Of a stretch of 6,944 nucleotides of DNA, positions 1 through 5,978 are shown one piece after another. The notes beneath the pieces are model-generated. The model was not told the DNA's origin, did no database searches, and saw only the letters and a program-made list of their open reading frames with translations. The stretch covers positions 1 to 6,944 of the forward strand of contig JAPPJA010000054.1 in the NCBI GenBank assembly GCA_028874675.1, written 5' to 3'. The position numbers and the translations under genes were made by a program. The number at the start of each line of letters is the position of its first letter. Positions within the stretch are counted from its first letter, which is position 1. The DNA comes from Chloroflexota bacterium. Its GTDB lineage: Bacteria > Chloroflexota > Dehalococcoidia > Lucifugimonadales > UBA3495.

Positions 1-26
1 ACCCGGTCCAGGGATTGGGTCGCCAT
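1..26 (-). CDS. N-terminal fragment of a leftward gene, product unknown
   Basis: An ATG on the minus strand (complement of 26-24) opens a frame reading MATQSLDR before the window ends. It is preceded by a perfect AGGAGG (complement of 40-35) at 8-nt spacing, a layout like that of the better-supported genes here. Only eight full codons are visible, so no family can be named. The gene would be co-directional with the membrane protein gene at 835-401 but separated from it by a terminator and about 370 bp. It therefore probably has its own promoter, which I could not identify with confidence. The call rests on the SD and start spacing alone. Confidence 0.55.
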
Positions 27-340
27 ACTCTAGCCCTCCTGTTGAACTGTGCTGAACACTTTAGCCTGGTTGCGCCTTAGGGACGAAAGCAGAGAGTTTC
101 GCACCTGCGCTGATGTTGGTTGGTAACCGGCGATGGCATTGACTGGCGTGGAGCCCGCCGCTCAATGCGGGAAGTCGATTGCTGGACAGGATACTAAACC
201 GGCTCTAAAGGGCAGGACCCCAGGGCGAGGGGGATGGTCAAAGGCGGAAACAACCGGGATAACTGAGAGCCGTTGAATTTCGTTGATTGGCCCGTAGCCG
301 CCGGGACTGGCTGCGCACGGGAGCGAAGCAGAAACAAGAT
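27..340. other. Intergenic region without a supportable gene
   Basis: This stretch lies between the putative leftward start at 26 and the terminator downstream of the membrane protein gene. Short open frames cross it on both strands, but they lack a convincing SD, are rich in Arg, Pro and Ser, and do not resemble a known family. Small inverted repeats occur (for example CCCGC 154-158 with GCGGG 167-171, and CGAAA with TTTCG near 83-100), but none is long enough to call an RNA element. It presumably holds the promoter and 5' UTR of the leftward gene. Confidence 0.5.
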
Positions 341-368
341 GTGGAGGCCACGAAACTCGCGGCCTCCA
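331..368 (-). terminator. Intrinsic terminator of the membrane protein gene
   Basis: Read on the minus strand, TGGAGGCCGCGA (complement of 368-357) pairs with TCGTGGCCTCCA (complement of 353-342). This gives 12 continuous pairs including one G.U, closing a 3-nt GTT loop. A T-rich but interrupted tail (CATCTTGTTTCTG) follows. The stem lies about 33 nt past the stop codon at 403-401. The wobble pair becomes an A.C mismatch on the plus strand, so the structure is best formed by leftward transcripts. The tail is imperfect, so termination efficiency is uncertain. Confidence 0.72.
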
Positions 369-400
369 TTCCCGCGCCGGCGCCGCCACGGAGGACCAGG

Positions 401-835
401 TCAGGAGTCTCCGGCATGTTTCCACATGTGGCAGCCGGTAATCCCCAGGATGAGGGGCAGCAGGGTATCTACGACGGCCCAGATGACCCAGGACTGGTGG
501 TTTCCGTCCAGGTAGTCGCTGCCATTGGCCAGCAGGGCGAACCAGTTGTGCAGGAAAAGAATGGAGACACCGGCGGTAACAAAGAAGGCCGCGTTGGCCT
601 CGAAGTAACCGCGAGTCACGCCGTCACTCTCGTCGCCGGCATCCACAGCTTTCTTTCGCGAATAGTTGTAGTACAACCCGGCTGCCAGGCCGATGAGCAT
701 CAGCACGTCCAGCGCCAGCCACACTCCCATGACGTCTATGGTGTCCAGCAGGAAGTTGTTGATGATGAAGAACACCGCCACCGCAATTGCCAGTAGCATC
801 AGGTAAGCCCCTGCCAGCTTCAGCAATCCAGCCAT
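401..835 (-). CDS. Four-helix integral membrane protein, function unknown
   Basis: This 144-residue protein is almost entirely hydrophobic helix. Likely transmembrane segments are residues ~8-30, ~35-57, ~80-105 and ~114-137. A hydrophilic loop at ~58-77 carries an Arg-Lys-Lys patch and then acidic residues (DAGDESDG). The N-terminal helix begins within ten residues and looks like an anchor rather than a cleaved signal peptide. I do not recognise the family and see no catalytic motif or conserved Cys pair, so no function is assigned. The start is supported by AGGAGG (complement of 845-840), though the 4-nt spacing is short; Met13 is a less likely alternative. The gene is transcribed away from the hydrolase cluster, ends in a clear terminator, and is probably monocistronic. 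The plus-strand frame over the same bases (287-796) looks like an antisense shadow. Confidence 0.8.
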   Translation of the reverse strand: MAGLLKLAGAYLMLLAIAVAVFFIINNFLLDTIDVMGVWLALDVLMLIGLAAGLYYNYSRKKAVDAGDESDGVTRGYFEANAAFFVTAGVSILFLHNWFALLANGSDYLDGNHQSWVIWAVVDTLLPLILGITGCHMWKHAGDS

Positions 836-934
836 AAAACCTCCTGTTTTCCGCGTTTCCGCGGGTTGGTTGGTCTTGGGGGACGCGGGTTCCCGAGGAG
901 GCCCGGAGTTAACGCCGTACCCTTCCTCCTATCC

Positions 935-943
935 AGCATAGCA
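935..943 (-). promoter_or_regulatory. Possible extended -10 promoter for the membrane protein gene
   Basis: On the minus strand TGCTATGCT (complement of 943-935) fits an extended -10 element (TGn followed by TATGCT, 4 of 6 matches to TATAAT). No good -35 box sits upstream. Transcription would start near 928, leaving a leader of about 90 nt before the ATG at 835. This is a weak match judged by eye. Confidence 0.22.
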
Positions 944-1037
944 CGATGGCTGACATCTGGTTCTGCCACAGGCAAACCTTCACTCAGTTTTCCGTGCTCT
1001 CGAACGTAGGCGGCCTGCCATCAAGGTGTGGCCCCGG

Positions 1038-1066
1038 TTGCGTATGGCCAGAGGCCAGACTAAACT
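1038..1066 (+). promoter_or_regulatory. Candidate sigma-70-type promoter of the hydrolase cluster
   Basis: TTGCGT (1038-1043, 3 of 6 to TTGACA) and TAAACT (1061-1066, 4 of 6 to TATAAT) are separated by exactly 17 bp. Transcription would begin near 1073, giving a leader of about 55 nt before the GGT-like start at 1128. Position and spacing are good but both boxes are imperfect, and the promoter consensus of the host is unknown. Confidence 0.4.
1045..1057. repeat. Inverted repeat inside the promoter spacer, possible operator
   Basis: TGGCC (1045-1049) and GGCCA (1053-1057) form a perfect 5-bp inverted repeat around AGA. It sits wholly between the candidate -35 and -10 boxes, where a bound repressor or MerR-like activator could act. 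A half-site of 5 bp is short, so chance occurrence is quite possible. Confidence 0.3.
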
Positions 1067-1127
1067 GTGCACCAATCGGTAACCCCGGGCGCCTTCCCTG
1101 GCGAATCGGCCATCAGGAGCGGGAATA

Positions 1128-2912
1128 ATGACGACTTCCACCAATAGCCATACACCCGGCAGTCAGGGGCCTTATTCCCACCGGCCCATCGTCTGGGGTA
1201 CCAGGGGAATGGTCGGAGGAGGAACGCAGCTGACGGCCCAGTCGGGAATGCGCATTCTCTGGCAGGGCGGCAATGCCGTGGATGCGGCGGTGGCCTCGGC
1301 CCTTTCCGCCGGCGTAATGGAGCCGACGGCCCATTACACCCTGGGCGGCGAAGTGGCGTTTCTCTTTTATGACCGTGCCAGCAAGGCGGTGCGGTCCGTT
1401 GTAGGGCAGGGCTGGGCCCCACGGCGAGCTACCATTGACCATTATATGGAGCAATGGGGGGAGATTCCCCCGGGCGTACTGAGTACGACAGTGCCCGGAG
1501 TGATCTCGGCGCTGCTGACCATGCTTGGCGAGTACGGGACCATGTCCTTCGGGCAGGTGGCGGAAAGCGCGCTTCATTTTGCCGGCAAGGGCTTTCCGGC
1601 CTACCAGCTGTTTGTGCGTACCGTGGCTACCCCGGACCGGGTGGCGAACCTGAGAAAGCATCCGGAGTCGTCGAGGGTATTCCTTCCCAACGGGCAATTG
1701 CCCGAGCTGGGTTCGCTTTTCGTCCAGGCAGACCTGGCCCGCACCATTGCGCTGATGGTTCAGGCCGAACAGCAGGCTCTGGCACAGGGAGGAACCAGGG
1801 CAGCAGGCATCCAGGCGGCCCGGGATGCGTACTACAAGGGCGACGTGGCTCGCCGGATGGTCAAAGCCCTGCAGGACCTGGGAGGGCTGTACGATTACGA
1901 GGACTTTGCCGAGTACGAATCTCCCCTGGAAGAACCCATTTCTGCCACTTACCGGGGGTACCAGGTCTTCACCAACCGCTCCTGGACCCAGGGAATCAGC
2001 CTGCTGCAGACCTTGGCAATTCTTGAAGGGTTTGACCTGGCGGCCCTGGGCCATAACAGCCCGCAGGCCATTCACCTGCAGGTTGAGGCCTTGAAGCTGG
2101 CCTTCGCCGACCGGGAAAGGTACGTGGGAGATCCGGCCTTCGTGGACGTGCCCTTCGATGGTCTGCTATCAAAGGAATATGCGGCCCTGCGCCGGACATT
2201 GATTGATCCCAGCAGGGCTCAATCAAGCTATCCGCCCGGCGATCCTCGCAAGCTGCTGGCAGTGGACCCAACTTACGTGGCGCAGGCCCCAAGCCAGGAG
2301 CCAATGGCCGTGGGCGGAGACGGCGACGGAACGACTTACCTGGCTACGGCGGACTCCGCCGGGAATTTGGTTTCGGTGACCCCCAGCAGTTTCGGCGCGC
2401 TGGCCCAGGGGATGGTGCTGGGTGACACGGGAATCCTGGTGAACTGCCGGGGTTGCTACTTCTGGCTGGATGAGGACAATCCCAATTCCCTGGCGCCCCG
2501 GAAGCGGCCGCGCACAACTCCTTGCACCTTCATTATTCTGAAGGACGGGGAGCCCTTCATGACCCTGGGAACTCCGGGAGGAGACAGTCAGCCCCAGAGC
2601 AACCTTCAAACCCTGTGCAACGTGGTCGATTTCGGGATGAATGTTCAGGAGGCGGTGGAGGCCCCTCGTTTCTGCGGTTACAGTTTCCCTCAGTCTCCCT
2701 GGCCGCACGAGGAGCATCCCAACCTGCTGGAGCTGGAAGGGCGGGTCGGCCAGGACCTGGTTGATGGCCTTAACGACCGGGGCCACCAGGTCCAGGTAAT
2801 CGGTCCGTGGGGTGTACCCAACGGATTTACCCCCATACTGGTCAATAGGGCCGAAGGCGTTTACCACGGCGGCGCCGACCCCCGAAAGGAATCGGTGATG
2901 CTGGGGTGGTAG
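1128..2912 (+). CDS. Gamma-glutamyltransferase-family (YwrD-like) Ntn hydrolase
   Basis: This 594-residue protein matches the GGT family (PF01019) over its length: GGNAVDAAVA near residue 47, the GTTY segment with predicted nucleophile Thr402, a KRP motif at 459-461, and GTPGGDSQPQ at 481-490. Family members cut themselves before the catalytic Thr, which here would give chains of about 401 and 193 residues. The GGDSQPQ form and Tyr404 (His in E. coli GGT) resemble YwrD and cephalosporin-acylase-like members rather than classical GGT. By eye alignment, Gln94 replaces the Arg that binds the glutamyl carboxylate (E. coli R114), Tyr444 replaces D433, and Thr463-Thr464 replace S462-S463. It probably hydrolyses an amide other than gamma-glutamyl. 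There is no signal peptide, so it should be cytoplasmic, unlike E. coli GGT. AGGAG at 1115-1119, 8 nt upstream, supports the start. It is the first gene of the rightward cluster. Confidence 0.93.
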   Translation: MTTSTNSHTPGSQGPYSHRPIVWGTRGMVGGGTQLTAQSGMRILWQGGNAVDAAVASALSAGVMEPTAHYTLGGEVAFLFYDRASKAVRSVVGQGWAPRRATIDHYMEQWGEIPPGVLSTTVPGVISALLTMLGEYGTMSFGQVAESALHFAGKGFPAYQLFVRTVATPDRVANLRKHPESSRVFLPNGQLPELGSLFVQADLARTIALMVQAEQQALAQGGTRAAGIQAARDAYYKGDVARRMVKALQDLGGLYDYEDFAEYESPLEEPISATYRGYQVFTNRSWTQGISLLQTLAILEGFDLAALGHNSPQAIHLQVEALKLAFADRERYVGDPAFVDVPFDGLLSKEYAALRRTLIDPSRAQSSYPPGDPRKLLAVDPTYVAQAPSQEPMAVGGDGDGTTYLATADSAGNLVSVTPSSFGALAQGMVLGDTGILVNCRGCYFWLDEDNPNSLAPRKRPRTTPCTFIILKDGEPFMTLGTPGGDSQPQSNLQTLCNVVDFGMNVQEAVEAPRFCGYSFPQSPWPHEEHPNLLELEGRVGQDLVDGLNDRGHQVQVIGPWGVPNGFTPILVNRAEGVYHGGADPRKESVMLGW

Positions 2913-2973
2913 GCAGTTTCGACCGGGGCCGGGGCGCTATCAGTAGGGACTAACGGCAAAGGGGAGAGTGGAT

Positions 2974-3954
2974 ATGGCAACCCTGGTGACTGGCGGCACG
3001 GGTTTCGTGGGGTCCAATATTGTCAGAGAACTGGCGGACCGGGGCCACGAGGTAGTCAGCCTCGACGTTAGCGCCGCGGACTCCCTTAACCGGGACTACC
3101 TGGGCGACCTGGAGTCGCGGGTAACCTTTGTCGAGGGCAGTATTCTCAGCCCATCGGACCTGGAGTCCCTGCGGCAGTCGTACCGAATTGACAAGATTGT
3201 CCACGCGGCGGTATTCACGGTCAATCGGGTTGACCTGGAGACTGCCCGCAGCCGGGATATTGTTGAGATCAACGTTGCCGGCACGGCCAACGTGCTGGAG
3301 ATGGCCAGGAACATCCGGCCCGAACGGTTTATCTACATCAGCTCCGGCTCAATGTACGGGATGGCCCGGGCGTCGGACCAGTACTTCAACGAGGATGACC
3401 CCTCCAGGGCCGACACGCTTTACGGCATGACCAAGGCTGCCAGCGAGGCCATTACCCAGCGCTTCGGCGAACTCCACGGTTTCGCCACCGCCAGCCTGCG
3501 CCTGAGCACCCCATACGGACCCATGGAGCGGGTAACCGGGCACCGCGACAATATGTCAATACCTCACCAGTGGACGGGGCGATTGCTGAGGGGCGAGCCC
3601 ATAGCCATAGATCGTTCTGACCCCGGCCGTGATTTCACCTACGTCCTGGACATTGCTTCGGGCATTGCGACGGTGGTAGATGCCCCGGAGCTGCCCCACG
3701 ATCGGTACAATATCACCAACGGAGTGTGGGTAACCGGCCAGCAAATTCAGCAGGTCTTGTCTGAACTCTATCCCGACATAAAGCTGGTGGAGCATGGGGC
3801 TGAACCGGTGGCCAATGTCAGCACTTCTCCTTCCCGGGGGCCGCTGTCCGGCTACCGTCTCTGGCACGATTTTGGCTGGACACCCCGGTACGATCTGGCT
3901 TCAGGCCTGAAGCACTATGTAGAGTGGCGGAAGGAATCCGGATTCCTGGATTAA
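2974..3954 (+). CDS. NAD-dependent epimerase/dehydratase (extended SDR)
   Basis: This 326-residue extended short-chain dehydrogenase/reductase opens with the Rossmann motif TGGTGFVG (Gly7, Gly10, Gly13). Asp31 at the end of the second strand favours NAD(H) over NADP(H). The catalytic set is Ser124 (in ISSGSMYG), Tyr150 and Lys154 (YGMTK), spaced as in UDP-galactose 4-epimerase. Later segments (RLSTPYGP, DFTYVLDIASG, YNITNG) are typical of nucleotide-sugar epimerases and dehydratases, and the length is normal. The substrate cannot be assigned: this fold serves sugar epimerases, dehydratases and simple alcohol dehydrogenases. I chose ATG 2974 because AGGGGAG (2960-2966) lies 7 nt before it; the in-frame GTG at 2968 would leave 1 nt. 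It starts 61 bp after the GGT-like gene with no evident terminator between them, so it is probably co-transcribed and may supply the redox step of the cassette. Confidence 0.93.
   Translation: MATLVTGGTGFVGSNIVRELADRGHEVVSLDVSAADSLNRDYLGDLESRVTFVEGSILSPSDLESLRQSYRIDKIVHAAVFTVNRVDLETARSRDIVEINVAGTANVLEMARNIRPERFIYISSGSMYGMARASDQYFNEDDPSRADTLYGMTKAASEAITQRFGELHGFATASLRLSTPYGPMERVTGHRDNMSIPHQWTGRLLRGEPIAIDRSDPGRDFTYVLDIASGIATVVDAPELPHDRYNITNGVWVTGQQIQQVLSELYPDIKLVEHGAEPVANVSTSPSRGPLSGYRLWHDFGWTPRYDLASGLKHYVEWRKESGFLD
3932..3947. repeat. 16-bp perfect palindrome at the end of the epimerase gene
   Basis: AGGAATCC followed by GGATTCCT is a perfect palindrome with no central gap, lying in the last codons of the SDR gene (residues KESGFLD). 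It could be a protein-binding site ahead of the deacetylase genes or a coincidence of coding sequence. With no loop it would make a poor RNA hairpin. Confidence 0.35.
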
Positions 3955-3992
3955 CCCCAGTCAACCGGATAAAGCAAACAGTCCCTACTCCC

Positions 3993-4016
3993 TGTCCTCG
4001 GGGTCGTCAGGGGACA
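3993..4016 (+). other. Weak RNA hairpin between the epimerase and first deacetylase-like genes
   Basis: TGTCCTC (3993-3999) can pair with GGGGACA (4010-4016), giving seven pairs with one G.U and a 10-nt loop. The sequence after it (TTCTTGAAT) is not a real T-run, so it is unlikely to be a strong terminator. It lies just upstream of the SD at 4027-4031 and could affect processing or translation of the next gene. The evidence is slight. Confidence 0.25.
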
Positions 4017-4038
4017 TTCTTGAATCAGGAGTTAAACA

Positions 4039-4962
4039 ATGGCACTGCCGCCGGATCGAATAGATTACCTGCCCATCACAGACCGTCCGGTCATCAAGTG
4101 GCCCAACGACGCCAGGGTTGCGCTGTGGATATCCCCCAACGTCGAACACTACGAGTACCACCCGGTCAATGAAGGCGTCCGCAATCCCTGGCCGCGCACC
4201 CCCTATCCCGACGTCCAGCAATTCTCCTACCGGGACTATGGGAACCGAATCGGGTTCTGGCGCATGCTGGAGCCGCTGGACAAGCACGGCATTCGCTGCT
4301 GCATTTCCCTGAACCTCGCGGTCCTGGAACACTTTCCCGAAATCGCCGAGGCCATGATGGAGCGGGACTATGACTACATGAGCCACGGCATTTACAACAC
4401 CCGCTTTCTTTACACCTACACTGAAGACGAGGAGCGGGAGTTTTACCGGGACTGCATTGAAACGCTGAAGCGGCACACCGGCAAACCCCTCAAGGGAATG
4501 CTGGGACCGGCCATTTCCGGTACCGTCAGCACCCCGGACCTCATGGCCGAAGCAGGTCTCATTTATCACACCGACTGGTTCCACGACGATCAGCCCACGC
4601 CCATCAAGGTAAATGCTGGCAAGCTGATCTCTGTGCCTTACTCGATAGAGCTGAACGATTCATCGGTGCTGCGAGACAACCACTATAGCGCCGCCTACTT
4701 TGCCGACATCTGCAAGGCCCAGTTTGACCAGCTTTACGAAGAGGGCGCGGAGAGCGGCCGGGTGATGTGCATTGCCCTGCATCCCTTCATCATCGGCCAG
4801 CCGCACCGGGTGAAGTACCTGGACGACATCCTGGCCTACATAATGGCCCATGATGGGGTATGGCAGACCACCGCCGATGAAATCGCCGATTATTACATTG
4901 AGAACTATTATGATGAGGCCATGGCCCACGCCCAGCGTCTGGCTGAAGCGTCTGGCCGTTGA
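4039..4962 (+). CDS. PuuE-like 'polysaccharide deacetylase' family hydrolase, copy 1
   Basis: This 307-residue protein has the CE4 (NodB-like) fold signature in its PuuE-like form. Landmarks are RPVIKWPN at 16-23, VEHYEY at 35-40, SHG with His116, LGP at 155-157, the DWFHDDQP segment at 179-186, and LHPFIIGQP with His248. True CE4 deacetylases bind metal through an Asp-Asp pair and an HxxxH motif. Here the strand-1 Asp pair is absent and His116 is followed four residues later by Asn120. PuuE, a cofactor-independent allantoinase that opens a cyclic amide, shares this departure, so a C-N hydrolase is more likely than a polysaccharide enzyme; the substrate is unknown. There is no signal peptide. 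AGGAG (4027-4031), 7 nt upstream, sets the start. It lies 84 bp after the SDR gene and is followed by a divergent paralogue. The C-terminal tail beyond ~290 is absent from the paralogue. Confidence 0.9.
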   Translation: MALPPDRIDYLPITDRPVIKWPNDARVALWISPNVEHYEYHPVNEGVRNPWPRTPYPDVQQFSYRDYGNRIGFWRMLEPLDKHGIRCCISLNLAVLEHFPEIAEAMMERDYDYMSHGIYNTRFLYTYTEDEEREFYRDCIETLKRHTGKPLKGMLGPAISGTVSTPDLMAEAGLIYHTDWFHDDQPTPIKVNAGKLISVPYSIELNDSSVLRDNHYSAAYFADICKAQFDQLYEEGAESGRVMCIALHPFIIGQPHRVKYLDDILAYIMAHDGVWQTTADEIADYYIENYYDEAMAHAQRLAEASGR

Positions 4963-4972
4963 ACGCTTGTTT

Positions 4973-5041
4973 CAGGAGGTCCTTCCTCCTGGACCGGGGA
5001 AGGTCAAGATGGGGGTGAATTGTACCCCCGATGGCGCCCAT
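4973..5041 (+). other. Cluster of three hairpins between the paired deacetylase-like genes
   Basis: Three perfect inverted repeats follow one another in the 93-bp gap. The first is CAGGAGG (4973-4979) with CCTCCTG (4985-4991) around a 5-nt loop. The second is GGGGGT (5011-5016) with ACCCCC (5024-5029) around 7 nt. The third is ATGG (5031-5034) with CCAT (5038-5041) around 3 nt. None has a T-run after it, so a classic terminator is unlikely. The first stem buries a perfect SD (AGGAGGT, 4974-4980) that has no start codon at a useful distance. Roles as an mRNA processing or stability element, or as tuning of the downstream gene, are possible but inferred. Confidence 0.45.
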
Positions 5042-5055
5042 AGGGAGAATAAAAT

Positions 5056-5967
5056 ATGCCTGCCCAACGTACCTTCGGTATGGACCATCCTCACCACGAA
5101 TGGTCCCCGCTCATCAGCCGCCCGGCCCTGCGCTGGCCCAACGGAGCGGCCGTAGCTCTTTGCGTGGTAATTCCCCTGGAACATATGGAGTGGCAAGCCC
5201 CGGAGGGCAGCTTCCAGGTTGCCCGTCTGGCCGGTGGGTCTGCCCCACGGGATTTCCCCGACTACGCCCGCCTGTCCCACCGCGAATACGGGCACCGGGT
5301 CGGCATTTTCCGCTTGCTGGATGTGCTGGAAAAGCACGGCGTTCGGGCCACTATAGCCTTGGATGCCATGACTGCTGAAAACTATCCGTACCTGGTCCGC
5401 CACTGCCTCGATAGGGGATGTGAAATTATCGCGCACGGCATTTCGGTCAGCCGGATGATATCCAGCAATATGTCGGAAGCCGAAGAACGCCAATACATAC
5501 AGGCTTCCCTGGACGCCTTTCGTTCAGCCACGGGTACACAACCCCGGGGCTGGTTCGGGCCGGAATACGGCGAGTCCGACCGGACTCCCGAGCTGCTGGC
5601 TGAAGCCGGCCTGACCTACGTATGCGACTGGGCCAACGACGAACAGCCCTACCCTATGACTACCGGCGAAAACCCCTTCTTTGCCCTGCCCCTGATGTAC
5701 GAACTGGATGACGTGGTTTCCATATCCCATAAACTTATGCCCGTGTTTGAGTACGAGAAGATGCTGGGCGAGAGTTTCGATGTCATGAGAGAGGACGGCG
5801 CCGATACCGGAAGGCTGATGGCGATAAACTGGCACCCCTGGCTGGTGGGTCAGCCCTTCCGCATCGGTTCCGTTGACCGGGCCCTCTCCCATATGATGAG
5901 CCAGGGCGGTGTCTGGTCAGCCACCGGCTCCGAAATCATTGACTGGTATCAACAGCAGTCCAACTGA
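5056..5967 (+). CDS. PuuE-like 'polysaccharide deacetylase' family hydrolase, copy 2
   Basis: This 303-residue protein is a divergent paralogue of the preceding gene. Shared blocks appear in the same order: RPALRWPN (22-29), LEHMEW (41-46), SHREYGHRVG, KHGVRA, AHG with His127, FGP, TPELLAEAGLTY, DWANDEQP (191-198), WHPWLVGQP with His260, and GGVW followed by EIIDWY near the C-terminus. As in copy 1, the CE4 Asp pair is missing and the residue four after His127 is Val131, so the metal site of true deacetylases is not present. A PuuE-type, metal-independent hydrolase of a cyclic or N-acyl amide is the best guess; the substrate is unknown. There is no signal peptide. AGGGAGA (5042-5048), 7 nt upstream, supports the ATG. 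Its stop overlaps the SD of the following amidohydrolase gene, tying the two together. It may form a hetero-oligomer with copy 1 or act on a related intermediate. Confidence 0.9.
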   Translation: MPAQRTFGMDHPHHEWSPLISRPALRWPNGAAVALCVVIPLEHMEWQAPEGSFQVARLAGGSAPRDFPDYARLSHREYGHRVGIFRLLDVLEKHGVRATIALDAMTAENYPYLVRHCLDRGCEIIAHGISVSRMISSNMSEAEERQYIQASLDAFRSATGTQPRGWFGPEYGESDRTPELLAEAGLTYVCDWANDEQPYPMTTGENPFFALPLMYELDDVVSISHKLMPVFEYEKMLGESFDVMREDGADTGRLMAINWHPWLVGQPFRIGSVDRALSHMMSQGGVWSATGSEIIDWYQQQSN

Positions 5968-5972
5968 GGAGG
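5966..5972 (+). promoter_or_regulatory. Ribosome binding site overlapping the upstream stop codon
   Basis: GAGGAGG begins inside the TGA stop of the deacetylase-like gene (5965-5967) and lies 6 nt before the ATG at 5979. This fixes the amidohydrolase start. It also indicates translational coupling, since ribosomes terminating on the upstream gene expose or reuse this site. Confidence 0.8.
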
Positions 5973-5978
5973 CGCCGC

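Noticed and set aside
162..425. 87-residue minus-strand open frame past the end of the membrane protein gene
   Set aside because: It overlaps the gene end and runs through the terminator. No SD, and an Arg/Pro/Ser-rich product without family features.
287..796. 169-residue plus-strand open frame antisense to the membrane protein gene
   Set aside because: No SD and a low-complexity Gln/Val/His-rich product. The opposite strand encodes a coherent four-helix protein with SD and terminator.
851..864. CCGCG-TTTC-CGCGG hairpin upstream of the membrane protein gene
   Set aside because: The 5-bp stem has no T-tract, lies in a G+C-rich leader and cannot be distinguished from chance.
946..1128. 60-residue plus-strand frame whose TAA overlaps the ATG of the GGT-like gene (TAATG)
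   Set aside because: The overlap looks like a leader peptide, but there is no SD before its ATG. The candidate promoter at 1038-1066 lies inside it and the composition is not protein-like.
1113..2075. 320-residue minus-strand open frame
   Set aside because: It is antisense to the GGT-like gene, whose plus-strand frame carries ordered family motifs. Long antisense frames are common in G+C-rich coding sequence.
3985..4584. 199-residue minus-strand open frame
   Set aside because: It is antisense to the first deacetylase-like gene, shows no recognisable family and lies over strong coding evidence on the plus strand.
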